Source: Planococcus sp. MB-3u-03
Lineage (GTDB): Bacteria; Bacillota; Bacilli; Bacillales_A; Planococcaceae
Length of the DNA stretch: 64,000 bases
Assembly (NCBI RefSeq): GCF_002833405.1
Contig: NZ_CP025135.1
Span: forward strand, 353,501 to 417,500
Direction of reading: 5' to 3'
In this document: positions 51,338-60,790 of the stretch, piece by piece
Numbering within the stretch: the stretch's first letter is position 1
Layout: each line of letters opens with the position of its first letter
Notes under the pieces: model-generated
The model's database searches: none
What the model was told of the DNA's origin: nothing
What the model saw: only the letters and a program-made list of their open reading frames with translations
Made by a program: the position numbers and the translations under genes

Positions 51338-52238
51338 TTTCGCCGCCTCCAGTCATTTCAAGGAATTGATCTTCTAAGGTCGTGCGGTGCGGCTGGACAG
51401 CGTACAAATCTACGCCTGCAGCTGTGAGCAGCTTGATGGCGCCCGGGATGTGCTCCGCTTCGGTATCGATCAAATAGCCGTTTTCATGCGGATGCACGGT
51501 GAAGCCGATCTCTTCGAGCACTTGTTTCGCCTGGTCAGCAGGCTTGGCTTCTATGTAATAGCGGGATTGCTGGTGCTCGTTGACGTTCTTGATGTCGATC
51601 AATTCGCCGTTTTGGATAATGGCGATGCGGTCGCATAATAATTCGATCTCCGATAATAGATGGCTGGAGACGAAAATGGCGACATCGTTCTCACGTGCCA
51701 CTTTGCGCAAATACATGCGGAATTCGCGAATGCCTGCAGGGTCCAGGCCGTTAGTCGGCTCATCCAAAATCAAGAACTCCGGATTATTGAGGAGTGCTTG
51801 TGCAAGGCCAAGGCGTTGGCGCATGCCGAGTGAATACGAACCGACTTTTTCCTTGATGCGGTTTTGCATTCCGACTTGCTGGATCACTTCGTCGATGCGG
51901 GCTTTTGTCACGCCTTTATGCATACGCGCGAAATGCACCAGATTTTTATAACCGGACATAAATTTGTACATCTCCGGATTTTCGACAATGACGCCGACTT
52001 TTTCGATGCTTCCCTCGAAATCGGTGCGGATCGATTTGCCGCCGATCAGGATATCGCCTTGCGTTGGCTTCATCAATCCGACCATCATCCGGATCGTCGT
52101 CGTCTTGCCCGCTCCGTTCGGCCCGAGAAACCCGGTAATTTCCCCTTTATGGAGATCCAAGTTCAAGTTTTTGATGATCTGCTTTTTGCCGATCGTCTTT
52201 GAAAGCTTGCGAATCTCAACAATTTTCTCATTGCTCAT
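51315..52238 (-). CDS. ABC transporter ATP-binding protein (BcrA type)
   Basis: The ATG at 52238 follows AAGGTGG. The 307-residue ATPase has Walker A GPNGAGKTTT (about 37-46), signature YSLGMRQRLGLAQAL, Walker B FLILDEPTNGLDP and the H-loop VSSHLL. The C-terminal about 90 residues form the extra domain seen in BcrA/NatA-like subunits. It is paired with the downstream permease. The substrate may be bacitracin-like peptides or lantibiotics, but nothing here proves it. Confidence 0.9.
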   Translation of the reverse strand: MSNEKIVEIRKLSKTIGKKQIIKNLNLDLHKGEITGFLGPNGAGKTTTIRMMVGLMKPTQGDILIGGKSIRTDFEGSIEKVGVIVENPEMYKFMSGYKNLVHFARMHKGVTKARIDEVIQQVGMQNRIKEKVGSYSLGMRQRLGLAQALLNNPEFLILDEPTNGLDPAGIREFRMYLRKVARENDVAIFVSSHLLSEIELLCDRIAIIQNGELIDIKNVNEHQQSRYYIEAKPADQAKQVLEEIGFTVHPHENGYLIDTEAEHIPGAIKLLTAAGVDLYAVQPHRTTLEDQFLEMTGGGEIAQTHTK

Positions 52239-52385
52239 ATGAGCCACCTTCTTTCCGTTTTGCTTCCTTCAGTACTAACGATTCATTTCCCAGAAAGTTT
52301 CAGTTTTCTGGAAATCCGGCAGGCTTAACTATCGCCTCAGAGGGAATAAACCAATTAACAACGAATATATGGAGGGTTTGGCCTT

Positions 52386-52805
52386 ATGAATGAATTGCAG
52401 GAAAAAGAACAAGTGCTCATGGCGTATTATGCCCAGTATTACAAAGGCGCATCTTTGGAGGAAATCCAAGAGCTCGACCGCAGCTTGTCGCAAGGCATTG
52501 GGGAAGAGCAGTATAAAAAGGCGATGGGTGAATTGAAAGAACAGGGGCTGATTCATGGCTTGGACACCGTCGAGGAAAGAAATCAAGACGGCGTCGATTC
52601 CCCGATGGCGACAAATGAGGGAATGCTCTATATCAATGATGTCCTCAATCTGCAGTCCGATGCGGTAGAAGACCACCAGCTCGATTACTTGGCGAAGCAT
52701 CTGGAGACCAGCCACCTGGAACTGACGCTGGAGCCGGTGAAAACCTATATAGAGTCAGTCGTCAAAGAACAGGCGGATGAAAAGCCGAACGACAACACGC
52801 CTTGA
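52386..52805 (+). CDS. Hypothetical acidic protein, possibly winged-helix
   Basis: The 139-residue protein follows TGGAGGGTTTGGCCTT. The first 65 residues (EQVLMAYYAQYYKGASLEEI, then EEQYKKAMGELKEQGLIHGL) resemble a winged-helix of the YjcQ type. The rest is acidic and helical. I could not assign a family with confidence. It is monocistronic. Confidence 0.65.
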   Translation: MNELQEKEQVLMAYYAQYYKGASLEEIQELDRSLSQGIGEEQYKKAMGELKEQGLIHGLDTVEERNQDGVDSPMATNEGMLYINDVLNLQSDAVEDHQLDYLAKHLETSHLELTLEPVKTYIESVVKEQADEKPNDNTP

Positions 52806-52811
52806 ATATTT

Positions 52812-52845
52812 GAAAGCCGCTTCTTTTTCAAGAAGCGGCTTTTTT
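52812..52845 (+). terminator. Terminator after the hypothetical gene
   Basis: An AAGCCGCTTCTT / AAGAAGCGGCTT stem followed by T residues. Confidence 0.85.
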
Positions 52846-52904
52846 GTGTGAAAAATAGTTGGCGATAATAACTGCGCGATGGGACGAGATTCGGGTCAGT
52901 ACAG

Positions 52905-53123
52905 CGGAAAGCTTCTGCTTTTCGACTGCGTTGCAGGGGGCTGCTTGGGGCTCGCAGGATGTGAGTCATGCAGCTGATACGACAGGACGTCGCGCTTTCA
53001 GCTGCCCGGGGATGGGGCGGGTGTTGAGCCAACGTGCCCAAAAGCGCGGCACGTTTGTCTCGCCAGCCCGCGCGGTCCCACAGGCGTCAGCCCCCTTCCA
53101 CTCCGTCTCTAATTTTAGAGTGG
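52905..53123. repeat. Repeat island 2, module 1
   Basis: The block begins TTTTCGACTGCGTTGCAGGG and ends in the same CCACTC ... TCTCTAATTTTAGAGTGG palindrome as the module at 21311-21529; the middle is different. No gene is supported in 52846-53785. Confidence 0.7.
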
Positions 53124-53271
53124 AAGGAACTTTTTCCTGTTCACTCGACAGAAAATGTAGAAATGCTTCATGTTTTGCAGTTTAAATCATCTTTGATGCA
53201 GAGAGTCTGATTATTTCTGTTCCATCAACAAGATTTTCGACTCAAGCTATAATATGTCAGGTGCTGCATCC

Positions 53272-53445
53272 CAGGAAGCGATTCCCCACTAGCCGGCAAC
53301 TCGTGCAGAAGCAGTTCTGATTAAACGAACCCGAATCAAAGAAATCTCTCGGCCGCCAAGCGTAAAGGGGTGAGCCGACGCAATAAGACAGGTGTTCTTC
53401 CTGGCTTATTGCAAGAGACCACCCCAAAGCCGGGCAGCGAATACC
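53272..53445. repeat. Repeat island 2, structured unit 1
   Basis: A 174-base unit. It has the CTAGCCGGCAAC box, an imperfect outer stem GCCGCC / GGGCAGC, a middle stem GGGGTG / CACCCC, and a perfect inner hairpin GCAATAAGACAGG / CCTGGCTTATTGC. The tail resembles that of the first unit of island 1. Confidence 0.7.
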
Positions 53446-53505
53446 AAGGTGAATCCCGAATAAACTCCAGAAACATTGCACAATCAAATCTCATCTAGCT
53501 AGACC

Positions 53506-53681
53506 CAAGAAGCGATTCCCCCGCTAGCCGGCAACGTAATAAAGAAGCAGATCAGATTAAACACACTCCAATCAATGAAATCTCCAAGCCGCCCAGTGTA
53601 AAAGGGTGAGCCGACGCAATAAGACAGGCGTTCTTCCTGGCTTATGGCAAGAGGCCAACCCAAAGCAGGGCGGCGACTAGT
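53506..53681. repeat. Repeat island 2, structured unit 2
   Basis: A unit of about 175 bases with CCCGCTAGCCGGCAAC, outer stem GCCGCCC / GGGCGGC, middle GGGT / ACCC and inner hairpin GCAATAAGACAGG / CCTGGCTTATGGC with one mismatch. Confidence 0.7.
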
Positions 53682-53785
53682 AGATGAAGCTCAAATCAAC
53701 ATCAGCAACAATTCCACAAGCAAATTTATTCTCATAAAAAAAGAAACCAATGCTGAGCATTGATTCCTTCCACACATATCTGAAG

Positions 53786-54040
53786 TTAGAGCCCGAGCAC
53801 GAAGAATGCCAGGAAGATGGTGACAATGACCAAGGTGTTGGTGATCAGCGATGTCCGTTTGCTGACAGGTTCATCGAGTGCCGGGAAGCGTTCGACCAGG
53901 CGGATGCCCCCGTAAATCAGCACCATCAACAAGGCCAACGTCAATATGAGTGGCATATCGTAGACGCGGACGTCGATAAAACGGATGAAGATGACCGAGA
54001 AAGCAAGAATCATGCCGTTGACTAAATTTTTTCGTTTCAT
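53786..54040 (-). CDS. Small three-helix membrane protein
   Basis: The 84-residue protein has three hydrophobic segments (about 8-22, 29-47 and 64-83) and no recognised motif. Its ATG overlaps the stop of the upstream methyltransferase gene by four bases, so the two are translationally coupled. Function is unknown. Confidence 0.75.
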   Translation of the reverse strand: MKRKNLVNGMILAFSVIFIRFIDVRVYDMPLILTLALLMVLIYGGIRLVERFPALDEPVSKRTSLITNTLVIVTIFLAFFVLGL

Positions 54041-55194
54041 AGGAGCTCCTTCAATTCGTTTTCAAGAAACGGCTTGGCGTTCAACAGTTTGGTGAATTCC
54101 TGGTAGCGTTCCAATTGCCCCGCTGCCGGTTTTTTATTCGTGCGATAAGCGCGGATCAGAATGTTTTTCGGCGTGTGCTCCATATCGATGAACTCCATCA
54201 ATTGGGTTTCATAGCCAACCAAAGAAAGCAGTTCCGCACGGATCGAATCGGTCGCAAGTGCACTGAAGCGTTCTTTGATCAAACCGTGCTGCAGCATGAC
54301 ATCGAGCGGAGACGATTGGATCTGGCTGTTGAGTTCATGTTGGCAGCACGGCACGCTCAAGATGACGCCGGCGTTCCATTTAACGGCGCGTGCGAGTGCC
54401 ATATCGGTCGCCACGTCGCAGGCGTGAAGCGTAACGACCATATCGACTGCGGTGTCTTGGTCGTAATCGTTGATATCGCCGACGAGAAATTCCAGTTGCT
54501 GGTAGTCGAGGTCACGGGCGATGTTCTGGCATTCCTCGATGACGCTTTTTTTCAGGTCAAGCCCCGTGACGCGCAAGTCGAGTCCTTTTTCGATGCGCAA
54601 ATAATGATACAGCGCGAAGGTTAGGTAAGACTTGCCGGAGCCGAAATCGAGTATGCGGATCGGGTGGTCTTTCGGCAAATGCTCGAGTGCGTCATCGATG
54701 AATTCGATGAAGCGGTTGATCTGGCGGAACTTATCGTATTTCTGTTTCTTGACTTTACCGTCTGGCGACTGGACGCCGAGGCGCACAAGAAACGGGTAGG
54801 GGATGCCGTCCTCTAGCAGATAGTCTTTCTTCCGGTTATGGGACAGATCGGCGGCAGCGCGTGCACTGGCCTCAGATTTATAGCTTACTTTGAATTTTTT
54901 GGTCAATTGGATCTGGACTTTTTCGTCGGTGAACTGGAACAAGCCTTGGCGGAATTCGGTGAATAATTGTTCGAGTTCGGCGACTGCCTGTTCGATTGTC
55001 AGGTTTTGGTGTTTCAAGATCTGTTCATATTGATATTCGAACTGGATGCGGTAGCCTTCTTTCAGTTCGACCGGTTTTAATTTGATGCGTTTCAAGTCGT
55101 TCGATTTTTGGCGCGGCTGGCTGATGGTGGCCGTGACGAGTGCGTGGCTGTGCAGTTTTTCTGCAAGTTGGGCGTGCATAGTTTGGAGTTCCAT
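54037..55194 (-). CDS. SAM-dependent methyltransferase
   Basis: The 385-residue protein has a class I methyltransferase core in its middle: ILDFGSGKSYLTFALYHYL (motif I, about 184-202), VTGLDLKKSVIEECQN (motif II), DMVVTLHACDVATD and SVPCCQHEL. An N-terminal region of about 160 residues (PVELKEGYRIQFEYQYE) precedes it. This layout is that of RNA-methyltransferase-like proteins with the Methyltransf_32-type domain. The target, perhaps RNA, is not proven. It is coupled to the small membrane protein gene. Confidence 0.83.
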   Translation of the reverse strand: MELQTMHAQLAEKLHSHALVTATISQPRQKSNDLKRIKLKPVELKEGYRIQFEYQYEQILKHQNLTIEQAVAELEQLFTEFRQGLFQFTDEKVQIQLTKKFKVSYKSEASARAAADLSHNRKKDYLLEDGIPYPFLVRLGVQSPDGKVKKQKYDKFRQINRFIEFIDDALEHLPKDHPIRILDFGSGKSYLTFALYHYLRIEKGLDLRVTGLDLKKSVIEECQNIARDLDYQQLEFLVGDINDYDQDTAVDMVVTLHACDVATDMALARAVKWNAGVILSVPCCQHELNSQIQSSPLDVMLQHGLIKERFSALATDSIRAELLSLVGYETQLMEFIDMEHTPKNILIRAYRTNKKPAAGQLERYQEFTKLLNAKPFLENELKELL

Positions 55195-55344
55195 GGAAAA
55201 TCCCTTCCGTCTTTATGATAGCCTCATTTTAGCACGGCTGGCAGCCTGGGGCGACTTCGCAAGCTGGAAATGGCGCTTTCCTTTTATTTGGAATTTTGCG
55301 ATAATAAAATGGATGAAACCGTTTTCAACAAGGGGGACGAAGAA

Positions 55345-56985
55345 ATGGCAATTCTCGATCAAACAGTAGGGGAAATTGTACGGGAGCAGGCGAAAAAGTT
55401 TCCGCAGACGGAAGCGTATGTCTATCCGGAAGAAGGCATCCGCAAAACCTATGCCGAATTTGACCAAGAGACCGATGCACTGGCGAAAGCATTCATGGGG
55501 CTGGGCATCGAAAAAGGCGAGCATATCGCCATTTGGTCGGACAATAAACGCGAATGGCTGCTCAGCCAATATGCCACAGGCAAGATGGGCGGCGTACTGG
55601 TCACTGTCAATACGAGCTACCAGGCGAATGAGCTGGAGTATCTGTTGAAGCAATCGGATTCCGCGACTTTGATTCTGGGGGAAGAATTCAAGGGGACGGA
55701 TTATATCGAAGTGTTGAATCAAGTATGCCCGGAGCTGGAGCATGCAGAAAAAGGGCAGCTCGATTCGCCTAAGCTGCCGCATCTGAAGCGCGTCATCGTC
55801 ATGAGCGAAAATAGCTATCCGGGAATCTACACATGGAGCGAGTTTGAAGCATTCGCCGAAAGAGTGACGGATGAGCAGCTAGAACAGCGCTTTCGTTCGA
55901 TGGCTCCGGACGAAGTCATCAACATCCAATACACATCCGGGACGACCGGCTTCCCGAAAGGGGTCATGCTGACGCATCGCAACGTTGTCAACAACGGACG
56001 CCTCGTCGGAGATATGATGAATTTGGATGAAACGGACCGCTTGTGCATCCCGGTGCCGTTTTTCCATTGCTTTGGCTGTGTGCTCGGGACACTTGCAGCA
56101 GTGACGCACGCGACGACAATGGTCATTGCGGAACAGTTCGAGCCGAAGCGCGTATTGCAGATGGTTCAGGACGAGAAATGCACAGCGCTTCACGGTGTGC
56201 CGACGATGTTCATTGCCGAACTCAACCATCCCGATTTCGACTCGTTCGATACTTCGACATTACGCACGGGCATCATGGCAGGCTCCACTTGTCCGATCGA
56301 AGTAATGAAGAAAGTCATCAGCGATATGGGGGCAAGCGAAATCACCATCGCCTACGGGCAAACCGAATCATCACCGGTCATCACCCAGACCGGCAAAGAC
56401 GATGCCATCGAAAAGCGCGTTGCGACCGTCGGCAAGCCGCATGAAGACGTTGAAGTGAAAATCATCGATCCGGCGACCGGCGAACGAGTCGTGAAAGGCA
56501 TGCCAGGTGAATTATGCACACGAGGCTATTTGATCATGAAAGGCTATTATAAGAACGAAGAAGCCACTAAAGAAGCAATCGATCCCGAGGGTTGGCTGCA
56601 CACTGGCGATATTGCGGTAGAAGACGAAGACGGCTATATCTCGATCACCGGCCGCATCAAAGATATGGTCATCCGCGGCGGGGAGAATATTTACCCGCGT
56701 GAAATCGAGGAGTTCCTGTATCAGCATCCTTCCGTCCAAGACGTCCAGGTTGTCGGTGTGCCGGACCCGAAATACGGGGAGGAATTGATGGCCTGGGTCA
56801 TCCTGAAAGGGGACGAGATGCTGAGTGCAGATGAACTGCGCGCGTATTGCAAAGGAAAAATCGCCCATCATAAAATCCCGCGCTATATCGAATTCATCGA
56901 AGAATACCCGATGACGGCTTCGGGGAAGATCCAAAAGTTCAAGCTTCGTGAGATGTCGGAAGAAATCGCTGAGAAAGTCAATTGA
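55345..56985 (+). CDS. Acyl-CoA ligase (AMP-binding family)
   Basis: The ATG follows AAGGGGGACGAAGAA. The 546-residue enzyme has the AMP-binding motif YTSGTTGFPKG (about 195-205), the A5 motif AYGQTESSP, HTGDIAVEDEDGYI and the C-terminal catalytic Lys in PMTASGKIQKFKLRE. It activates fatty or short aromatic acids to CoA thioesters. It resembles B. subtilis YngI-type ligases; chain-length preference is unknown. Confidence 0.9.
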   Translation: MAILDQTVGEIVREQAKKFPQTEAYVYPEEGIRKTYAEFDQETDALAKAFMGLGIEKGEHIAIWSDNKREWLLSQYATGKMGGVLVTVNTSYQANELEYLLKQSDSATLILGEEFKGTDYIEVLNQVCPELEHAEKGQLDSPKLPHLKRVIVMSENSYPGIYTWSEFEAFAERVTDEQLEQRFRSMAPDEVINIQYTSGTTGFPKGVMLTHRNVVNNGRLVGDMMNLDETDRLCIPVPFFHCFGCVLGTLAAVTHATTMVIAEQFEPKRVLQMVQDEKCTALHGVPTMFIAELNHPDFDSFDTSTLRTGIMAGSTCPIEVMKKVISDMGASEITIAYGQTESSPVITQTGKDDAIEKRVATVGKPHEDVEVKIIDPATGERVVKGMPGELCTRGYLIMKGYYKNEEATKEAIDPEGWLHTGDIAVEDEDGYISITGRIKDMVIRGGENIYPREIEEFLYQHPSVQDVQVVGVPDPKYGEELMAWVILKGDEMLSADELRAYCKGKIAHHKIPRYIEFIEEYPMTASGKIQKFKLREMSEEIAEKVN

Positions 56986-57125
56986 TCGAACAATGGCCAG
57001 GTGAAGGAGATCCTTCATCTGGTTTTCTATTGGATTGAATCATCAGCTGTGGTTTTTAAATAATCATGGATATTCAGAAAAGAAAGTTTAATGTCTTTCC
57101 GATTAGGGCACACAAGTAAAAGAGA

Positions 57126-57143
57126 TATCTTGAATGTAGGATA
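57126..57143 (+). promoter_or_regulatory. Candidate MhqR-type operator upstream of wrbA
   Basis: TATCTTGAATGTAGGATA has TATC/GATA arms and agrees at 13 of 18 positions with the MhqR box as I recall it (TATCTCGAATTCGAGATA). It lies 46 bases before the wrbA start. The consensus is from memory, so confidence is limited. Confidence 0.4.
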
Positions 57144-57188
57144 TTTTGTGCAAGCCACGGAGCAAATCGATAAAGGAGAGGTTATGAC

Positions 57189-57803
57189 ATGAGCAACGTA
57201 AACTTAGCAATCATTTATTACAGCTCGACAGGAACCAATTATCAGATGGCGCAATGGGCAGAAACAGCTGCAAAAGAATCAGGAGCACAAGTGAAAGTCG
57301 CAAAAGTGAAAGAGAATGCGCCGATGGGAGCGATTGAATCGAATCCGGCCTGGAAAGAGCATTACGAGGCGACGCAGGATGTACCGGAAGCCGACAATGA
57401 TCTGCTCGAGTGGGCAGACGCCATCATCTTCAGCGTGCCGACTCGTTTTGGCCATGTATCTTCACAAGTACAGCAATTCTTTGATACAACAGGCGGCTTG
57501 TGGGCACAAGGCAAGCTGGCGAACAAAGTGGTGAGCGCCATGTCTTCTGCGCAAAACCCTCATGGCGGACAAGAAGCGACGGTATTATCGGTTTATACGA
57601 CGATGCATCATTGGGGTGCGATCATCGCGGCTCCAGGATATACCGACCAAGCGCTATTCAAGGCAGGCGGCAATCCTTACGGAACAAGCGTCACGGTCGA
57701 CCAGGATGGCAATATGATTGAAGATGTACAAGATGCCGTGACGCATCAGGCAAAACGCACGGTACAAGTTGCTGGATGGGTTAAAAACGGTTTGAACGGG
57801 TAA
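57189..57803 (+). CDS. wrbA: NAD(P)H:quinone oxidoreductase type IV (WrbA)
   Basis: The 204-residue flavodoxin-like protein follows AAAGGAGAGG. It begins LAIIYYSSTGTNYQMAQWA (FMN phosphate loop), then ADAIIFSVPTRFGHVSSQVQ, MSSAQNPHGGQEATVLSVYT and HHWGAIIAAPGY, all WrbA landmarks. It reduces quinones by two electrons and avoids semiquinone formation. A palindrome upstream may link it to the MhqR-like regulator. Confidence 0.93.
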   Translation: MSNVNLAIIYYSSTGTNYQMAQWAETAAKESGAQVKVAKVKENAPMGAIESNPAWKEHYEATQDVPEADNDLLEWADAIIFSVPTRFGHVSSQVQQFFDTTGGLWAQGKLANKVVSAMSSAQNPHGGQEATVLSVYTTMHHWGAIIAAPGYTDQALFKAGGNPYGTSVTVDQDGNMIEDVQDAVTHQAKRTVQVAGWVKNGLNG

Positions 57804-57834
57804 CGAAACACTATACGCCAACAGGCGAGTGCTG

Positions 57835-57866
57835 GCAGATGGGCGAATGCGCCCGTCTGCTTTTTT
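57835..57866 (+). terminator. Terminator after wrbA
   Basis: A GCAGATGGGCG / GCCCGTCTGC stem followed by six T. Confidence 0.8.
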
Positions 57867-57883
57867 AGTTGAGGAGGGATAGC

Positions 57884-58606
57884 TTGGAATGGCTTAGTTT
57901 GCTGTTTGTTATCGGATTTATACTCATACATCTATTTTCAAAGAACATGAATTTCTTGAGAGCCGTTCCGCGCAGCCGCTTTCTGTCGGTTGCAGGCGGC
58001 ATTTCCGTCGCCTATGTATTTTTGCATTTATTGCCTGAATTAGGCGAATTCCAAGAAGAAGTCCATGAAGAGTTCGGCGGTCATGGCGAAGGCTTCCTGA
58101 GCAATCATATTTACCTCGCGGCTATGGCCGGGCTCGTCATTTTTTATGGCTTGGAACAACTGGTGAAAAGTTCGAAGCGCAGGACAGCGGAAGGCAAATC
58201 CTCGAGCGGTGTCTTTTGGGTTCATATCGGATCTTTTGCCATGTACAACGGGGTCATCGGCTATTTGATGTTGCGCGAGGAGTATGAAGGCACGATGGGA
58301 ATGTTCTTATTTTTCGTTGCGCTCGGCGTCCATTTCATCACTAATGACAAGGGACTTCGGGAAGCGCATCAAGGCGAATATGACCGTTACGGAAGATGGC
58401 TTCTCGCAGCGGCAATCGCGGCCGGCTGGGGAATCGGCTGGATAACGGAAGTTCACGAACTGATCATTGCGTTTCTCATGGCCTTGATTGCGGGCGGTGT
58501 CATTTTGAACGTATTGAAAGAAGAACTGCCGGAGGAACGGGAAAGCAGTTTGGGTGCTTTTGTAATAGGACTGTCCATCTATTCAGTGCTATTATTGTTC
58601 GTTTAG
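57884..58606 (+). CDS. Polytopic membrane protein, ZIP-like
   Basis: The TTG at 57884 lies six bases after GAGGAGG. The 240-residue protein has about seven membrane helices. GGISVAYVFLHLLPELGEFQ and the C-terminal FLMALIAGGVILNVLKEELP resemble ZIP metal-transporter helices, and a short His/Glu-rich loop (HEEFGGHGEG) lies between. Family assignment to ZIP-type transporters is tentative. Confidence 0.65.
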   Translation: MEWLSLLFVIGFILIHLFSKNMNFLRAVPRSRFLSVAGGISVAYVFLHLLPELGEFQEEVHEEFGGHGEGFLSNHIYLAAMAGLVIFYGLEQLVKSSKRRTAEGKSSSGVFWVHIGSFAMYNGVIGYLMLREEYEGTMGMFLFFVALGVHFITNDKGLREAHQGEYDRYGRWLLAAAIAAGWGIGWITEVHELIIAFLMALIAGGVILNVLKEELPEERESSLGAFVIGLSIYSVLLLFV

Positions 58607-58725
58607 ATAAATAAATGATGCTACTTATAAAAAACAAGAATAATATTACAAATATCGGGTACAGTATTAGGTAATGAATCACGTGCGCAATCCTCGCGCT
58701 GGTGTCGAAAGGTGATGTTTATGCC

Positions 58726-58884
58726 ATGATCACGAAAGAGGAAGAGGCAGTTTTTGAATATGAACTACAGAAATTGACGACAGAGTATAAAGAATGTCTG
58801 GATAGTCCGTTAAAAAGGAAGATCCAAGACGATGCCCTGTGGTTACAGGCAGTTATTTTTCCGACTTCTGGAAGAAAGCCCTAA
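58726..58884 (+). CDS. Small hypothetical protein
   Basis: A 52-residue frame begins at an ATG nine bases after AAAGGTGAT. It reads ITKEEEAVFEYELQKLTTEY and continues as a charged helix. No family was recognised. A terminator follows, which supports a real short transcript, but the frame could be chance. Confidence 0.45.
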   Translation: MITKEEEAVFEYELQKLTTEYKECLDSPLKRKIQDDALWLQAVIFPTSGRKP

Positions 58885-58906
58885 ATAAGCGTTTATCCGC
58901 TATCTC

Positions 58907-58938
58907 AGCCATGCAGCCTTGCTGCGTGGCTTTTCTTT
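58907..58938 (+). terminator. Terminator before cydDC
   Basis: An AGCCATGCAG / CTGCGTGGCT stem followed by T residues. Confidence 0.7.
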
Positions 58939-59059
58939 ATGAAAATGTGAACCGTTCTGTAACAATTTCCCGGGAAATGGCGCTCAGGGCGTGCGTCCCC
59001 AAAGGAATCTCCTTGATGCTCCTTTATAATAGGGGTAAGTGAAAGAAAGGGCGATGGTA

Positions 59060-60790
59060 ATGGGAAGTTTGAAACAAATGGCCTACAGCCAGAACAATCG
59101 CATACGGTTGTTGTTTCTAGCCTCATTGGCAAAGGGGCTTGCGATGATCGGGCAGGCTTTGTTTTTTGTATGGGTAGCTGATTCAGTTTTTCTGAAATCC
59201 GCCTCTTTTGAAGACGTGCTGCCTTTATTGGTTGCTTTGCTGGCAGTCATTTTGCTGCGGGCTGGCGCAAGTTATGCGATCGGCCGGCTCGGCATCACGC
59301 TGTCTGTGGAAGCGAGACGCGGTTTGCGCCGGGAATTGATCGCTTCGTATAAGGAAAATCCGCTGCAGGGATCGATTGCCGGGCAGTCGGGACGGAAAGT
59401 CGGATTGCTGCTCGAAGCAGTCGATGACACCGACGGTTATTTCAGTAAATATATTCCGCAGATGATCCAAAGTTATACAATCCCGCTGATGCTCCTCGGG
59501 GTGATTTTTTACCTGAACTGGACGACCGGGCTGATCATCTTGATCACGGCGCCGTTCATCCCGCTGTTCATGGCGATTGTCGGCAAAAGAACGAAACAGA
59601 AGGCTGATGAAAAAGTTGAACAATTGGCTGGGTTTTCAGGCGCTTTTCTCGATGTGCTGCAAGGTTTGACGACTTTGCGCTTATTCGGCCAGGCAAAGCG
59701 GCAAAGCGATACCATTCGGGACAATAGCTTAAAGTTCCGCGATTCGACCATGGACGTTTTGAAATCAGCTTTCCTGTCTTCTTTGACGCTCGAATACATT
59801 TCCATGCTGAGCATCGGGATCGTGGCGCTCGAAATCGGTTTGCGCCTTGTCGTCTTCGACAGCATCACGTTTTTCCCGGCTTTCCTCGTCATGTTGCTCG
59901 TTCCGGATTTCTTTAATCTATTAAAAGAATTCGGCAGCGCTTTTCATACGGCGAGGGGCAGTGCAGCTTCTGCTGAGCTGTTGTCGGAAGAATTGGCAAA
60001 AAGCCATCAACCGGTTGAGTGGGGCGAATCCCCAGTCGATGCGCCGATCGATTTGGCTTTGGAGCAACTGAGCTTCCAATACGGGGAAGGATTTCAACTA
60101 GAACCGGCAAGTTTCAAGCTGGAAGCGGGTACGTCTACCGCGCTGGTCGGGGCGAGCGGCTCCGGAAAAAGCACTTTGATGAATGTGATGGCGGGATTAT
60201 TGCCGGCCACGAGCGGGCGCTTGCTGATCAACGGCCTCCCGCAAGAGCAAGTGAGCGAAGATGAATGGTTCGGGCAATTGAGCTATATTACGCAAGATCC
60301 TTATTTATTTGCTGGGACGATTAAAGAAAATATCGAACTCGGGGCGAACCGCGCTGTGGCGCCACAAGAACTGATTGCGGCGGCACAGAAAGCGGGCATC
60401 CTGGAATTGGTCGAATCGCTCCCTGAAGGATTCGACACGGTGATCGGTGAAGCGGGGCGCGGATTGTCCGGCGGCGAAAAGCAGCGGCTCGTTTTAGCGC
60501 GTGCATTTCTCAAGAAGCCGTCGTTATTGTTTTTTGATGAACCGACTGCAGGGCTTGACCTTCATACAGAGCAAGTGCTGCAAAGTGCAATCGAAGAGTT
60601 ATCAAAAGAAGCTACCGTCATCACGATTGCACACCGTCTGCACACGATCCGGAACGCATCACGCATTATCGTCTTGGACGCAGGAAGGGTGGAAGCCATC
60701 GGCACGCATGAAGAGCTGATGGACAATTTCAGCCCTTACCGGTCCATGATTGAAGCGCAGCAAGGAGGCAAACAGGCATGGGTGAATTAA
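59060..60790 (+). CDS. cydD: Thiol reductant ABC exporter subunit CydD
   Basis: The ATG at 59060 lies eight bases after AGAAAGGG; earlier in-frame starts are too close. The 576-residue half-transporter has a six-helix membrane domain and an ATPase with Walker A GASGSGKST (about 368-376), signature LSGGEKQR, Walker B LLFFDEPTAGLD and the His loop AHRLHT. CydDC exports cysteine/glutathione-type thiols or haem-related cargo needed for cytochrome bd assembly. cydAB is not adjacent. It overlaps cydC by 13 bases. Confidence 0.92.
   Translation: MGSLKQMAYSQNNRIRLLFLASLAKGLAMIGQALFFVWVADSVFLKSASFEDVLPLLVALLAVILLRAGASYAIGRLGITLSVEARRGLRRELIASYKENPLQGSIAGQSGRKVGLLLEAVDDTDGYFSKYIPQMIQSYTIPLMLLGVIFYLNWTTGLIILITAPFIPLFMAIVGKRTKQKADEKVEQLAGFSGAFLDVLQGLTTLRLFGQAKRQSDTIRDNSLKFRDSTMDVLKSAFLSSLTLEYISMLSIGIVALEIGLRLVVFDSITFFPAFLVMLLVPDFFNLLKEFGSAFHTARGSAASAELLSEELAKSHQPVEWGESPVDAPIDLALEQLSFQYGEGFQLEPASFKLEAGTSTALVGASGSGKSTLMNVMAGLLPATSGRLLINGLPQEQVSEDEWFGQLSYITQDPYLFAGTIKENIELGANRAVAPQELIAAAQKAGILELVESLPEGFDTVIGEAGRGLSGGEKQRLVLARAFLKKPSLLFFDEPTAGLDLHTEQVLQSAIEELSKEATVITIAHRLHTIRNASRIIVLDAGRVEAIGTHEELMDNFSPYRSMIEAQQGGKQAWVN

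Noticed and set aside
53257..53487. Minus-strand frame of 76 codons over structured unit 1 of island 2
   Set aside because: The frame is not kept in the other three units; the conserved feature is base pairing, not coding.
53272..53681. Possible CRISPR array or tRNA-like cluster from the tandem units
   Set aside because: Only two units per site, each ~175 bases with long internal structure, no short repeats with unique spacers, no cas genes, and no anticodon-arm pattern.
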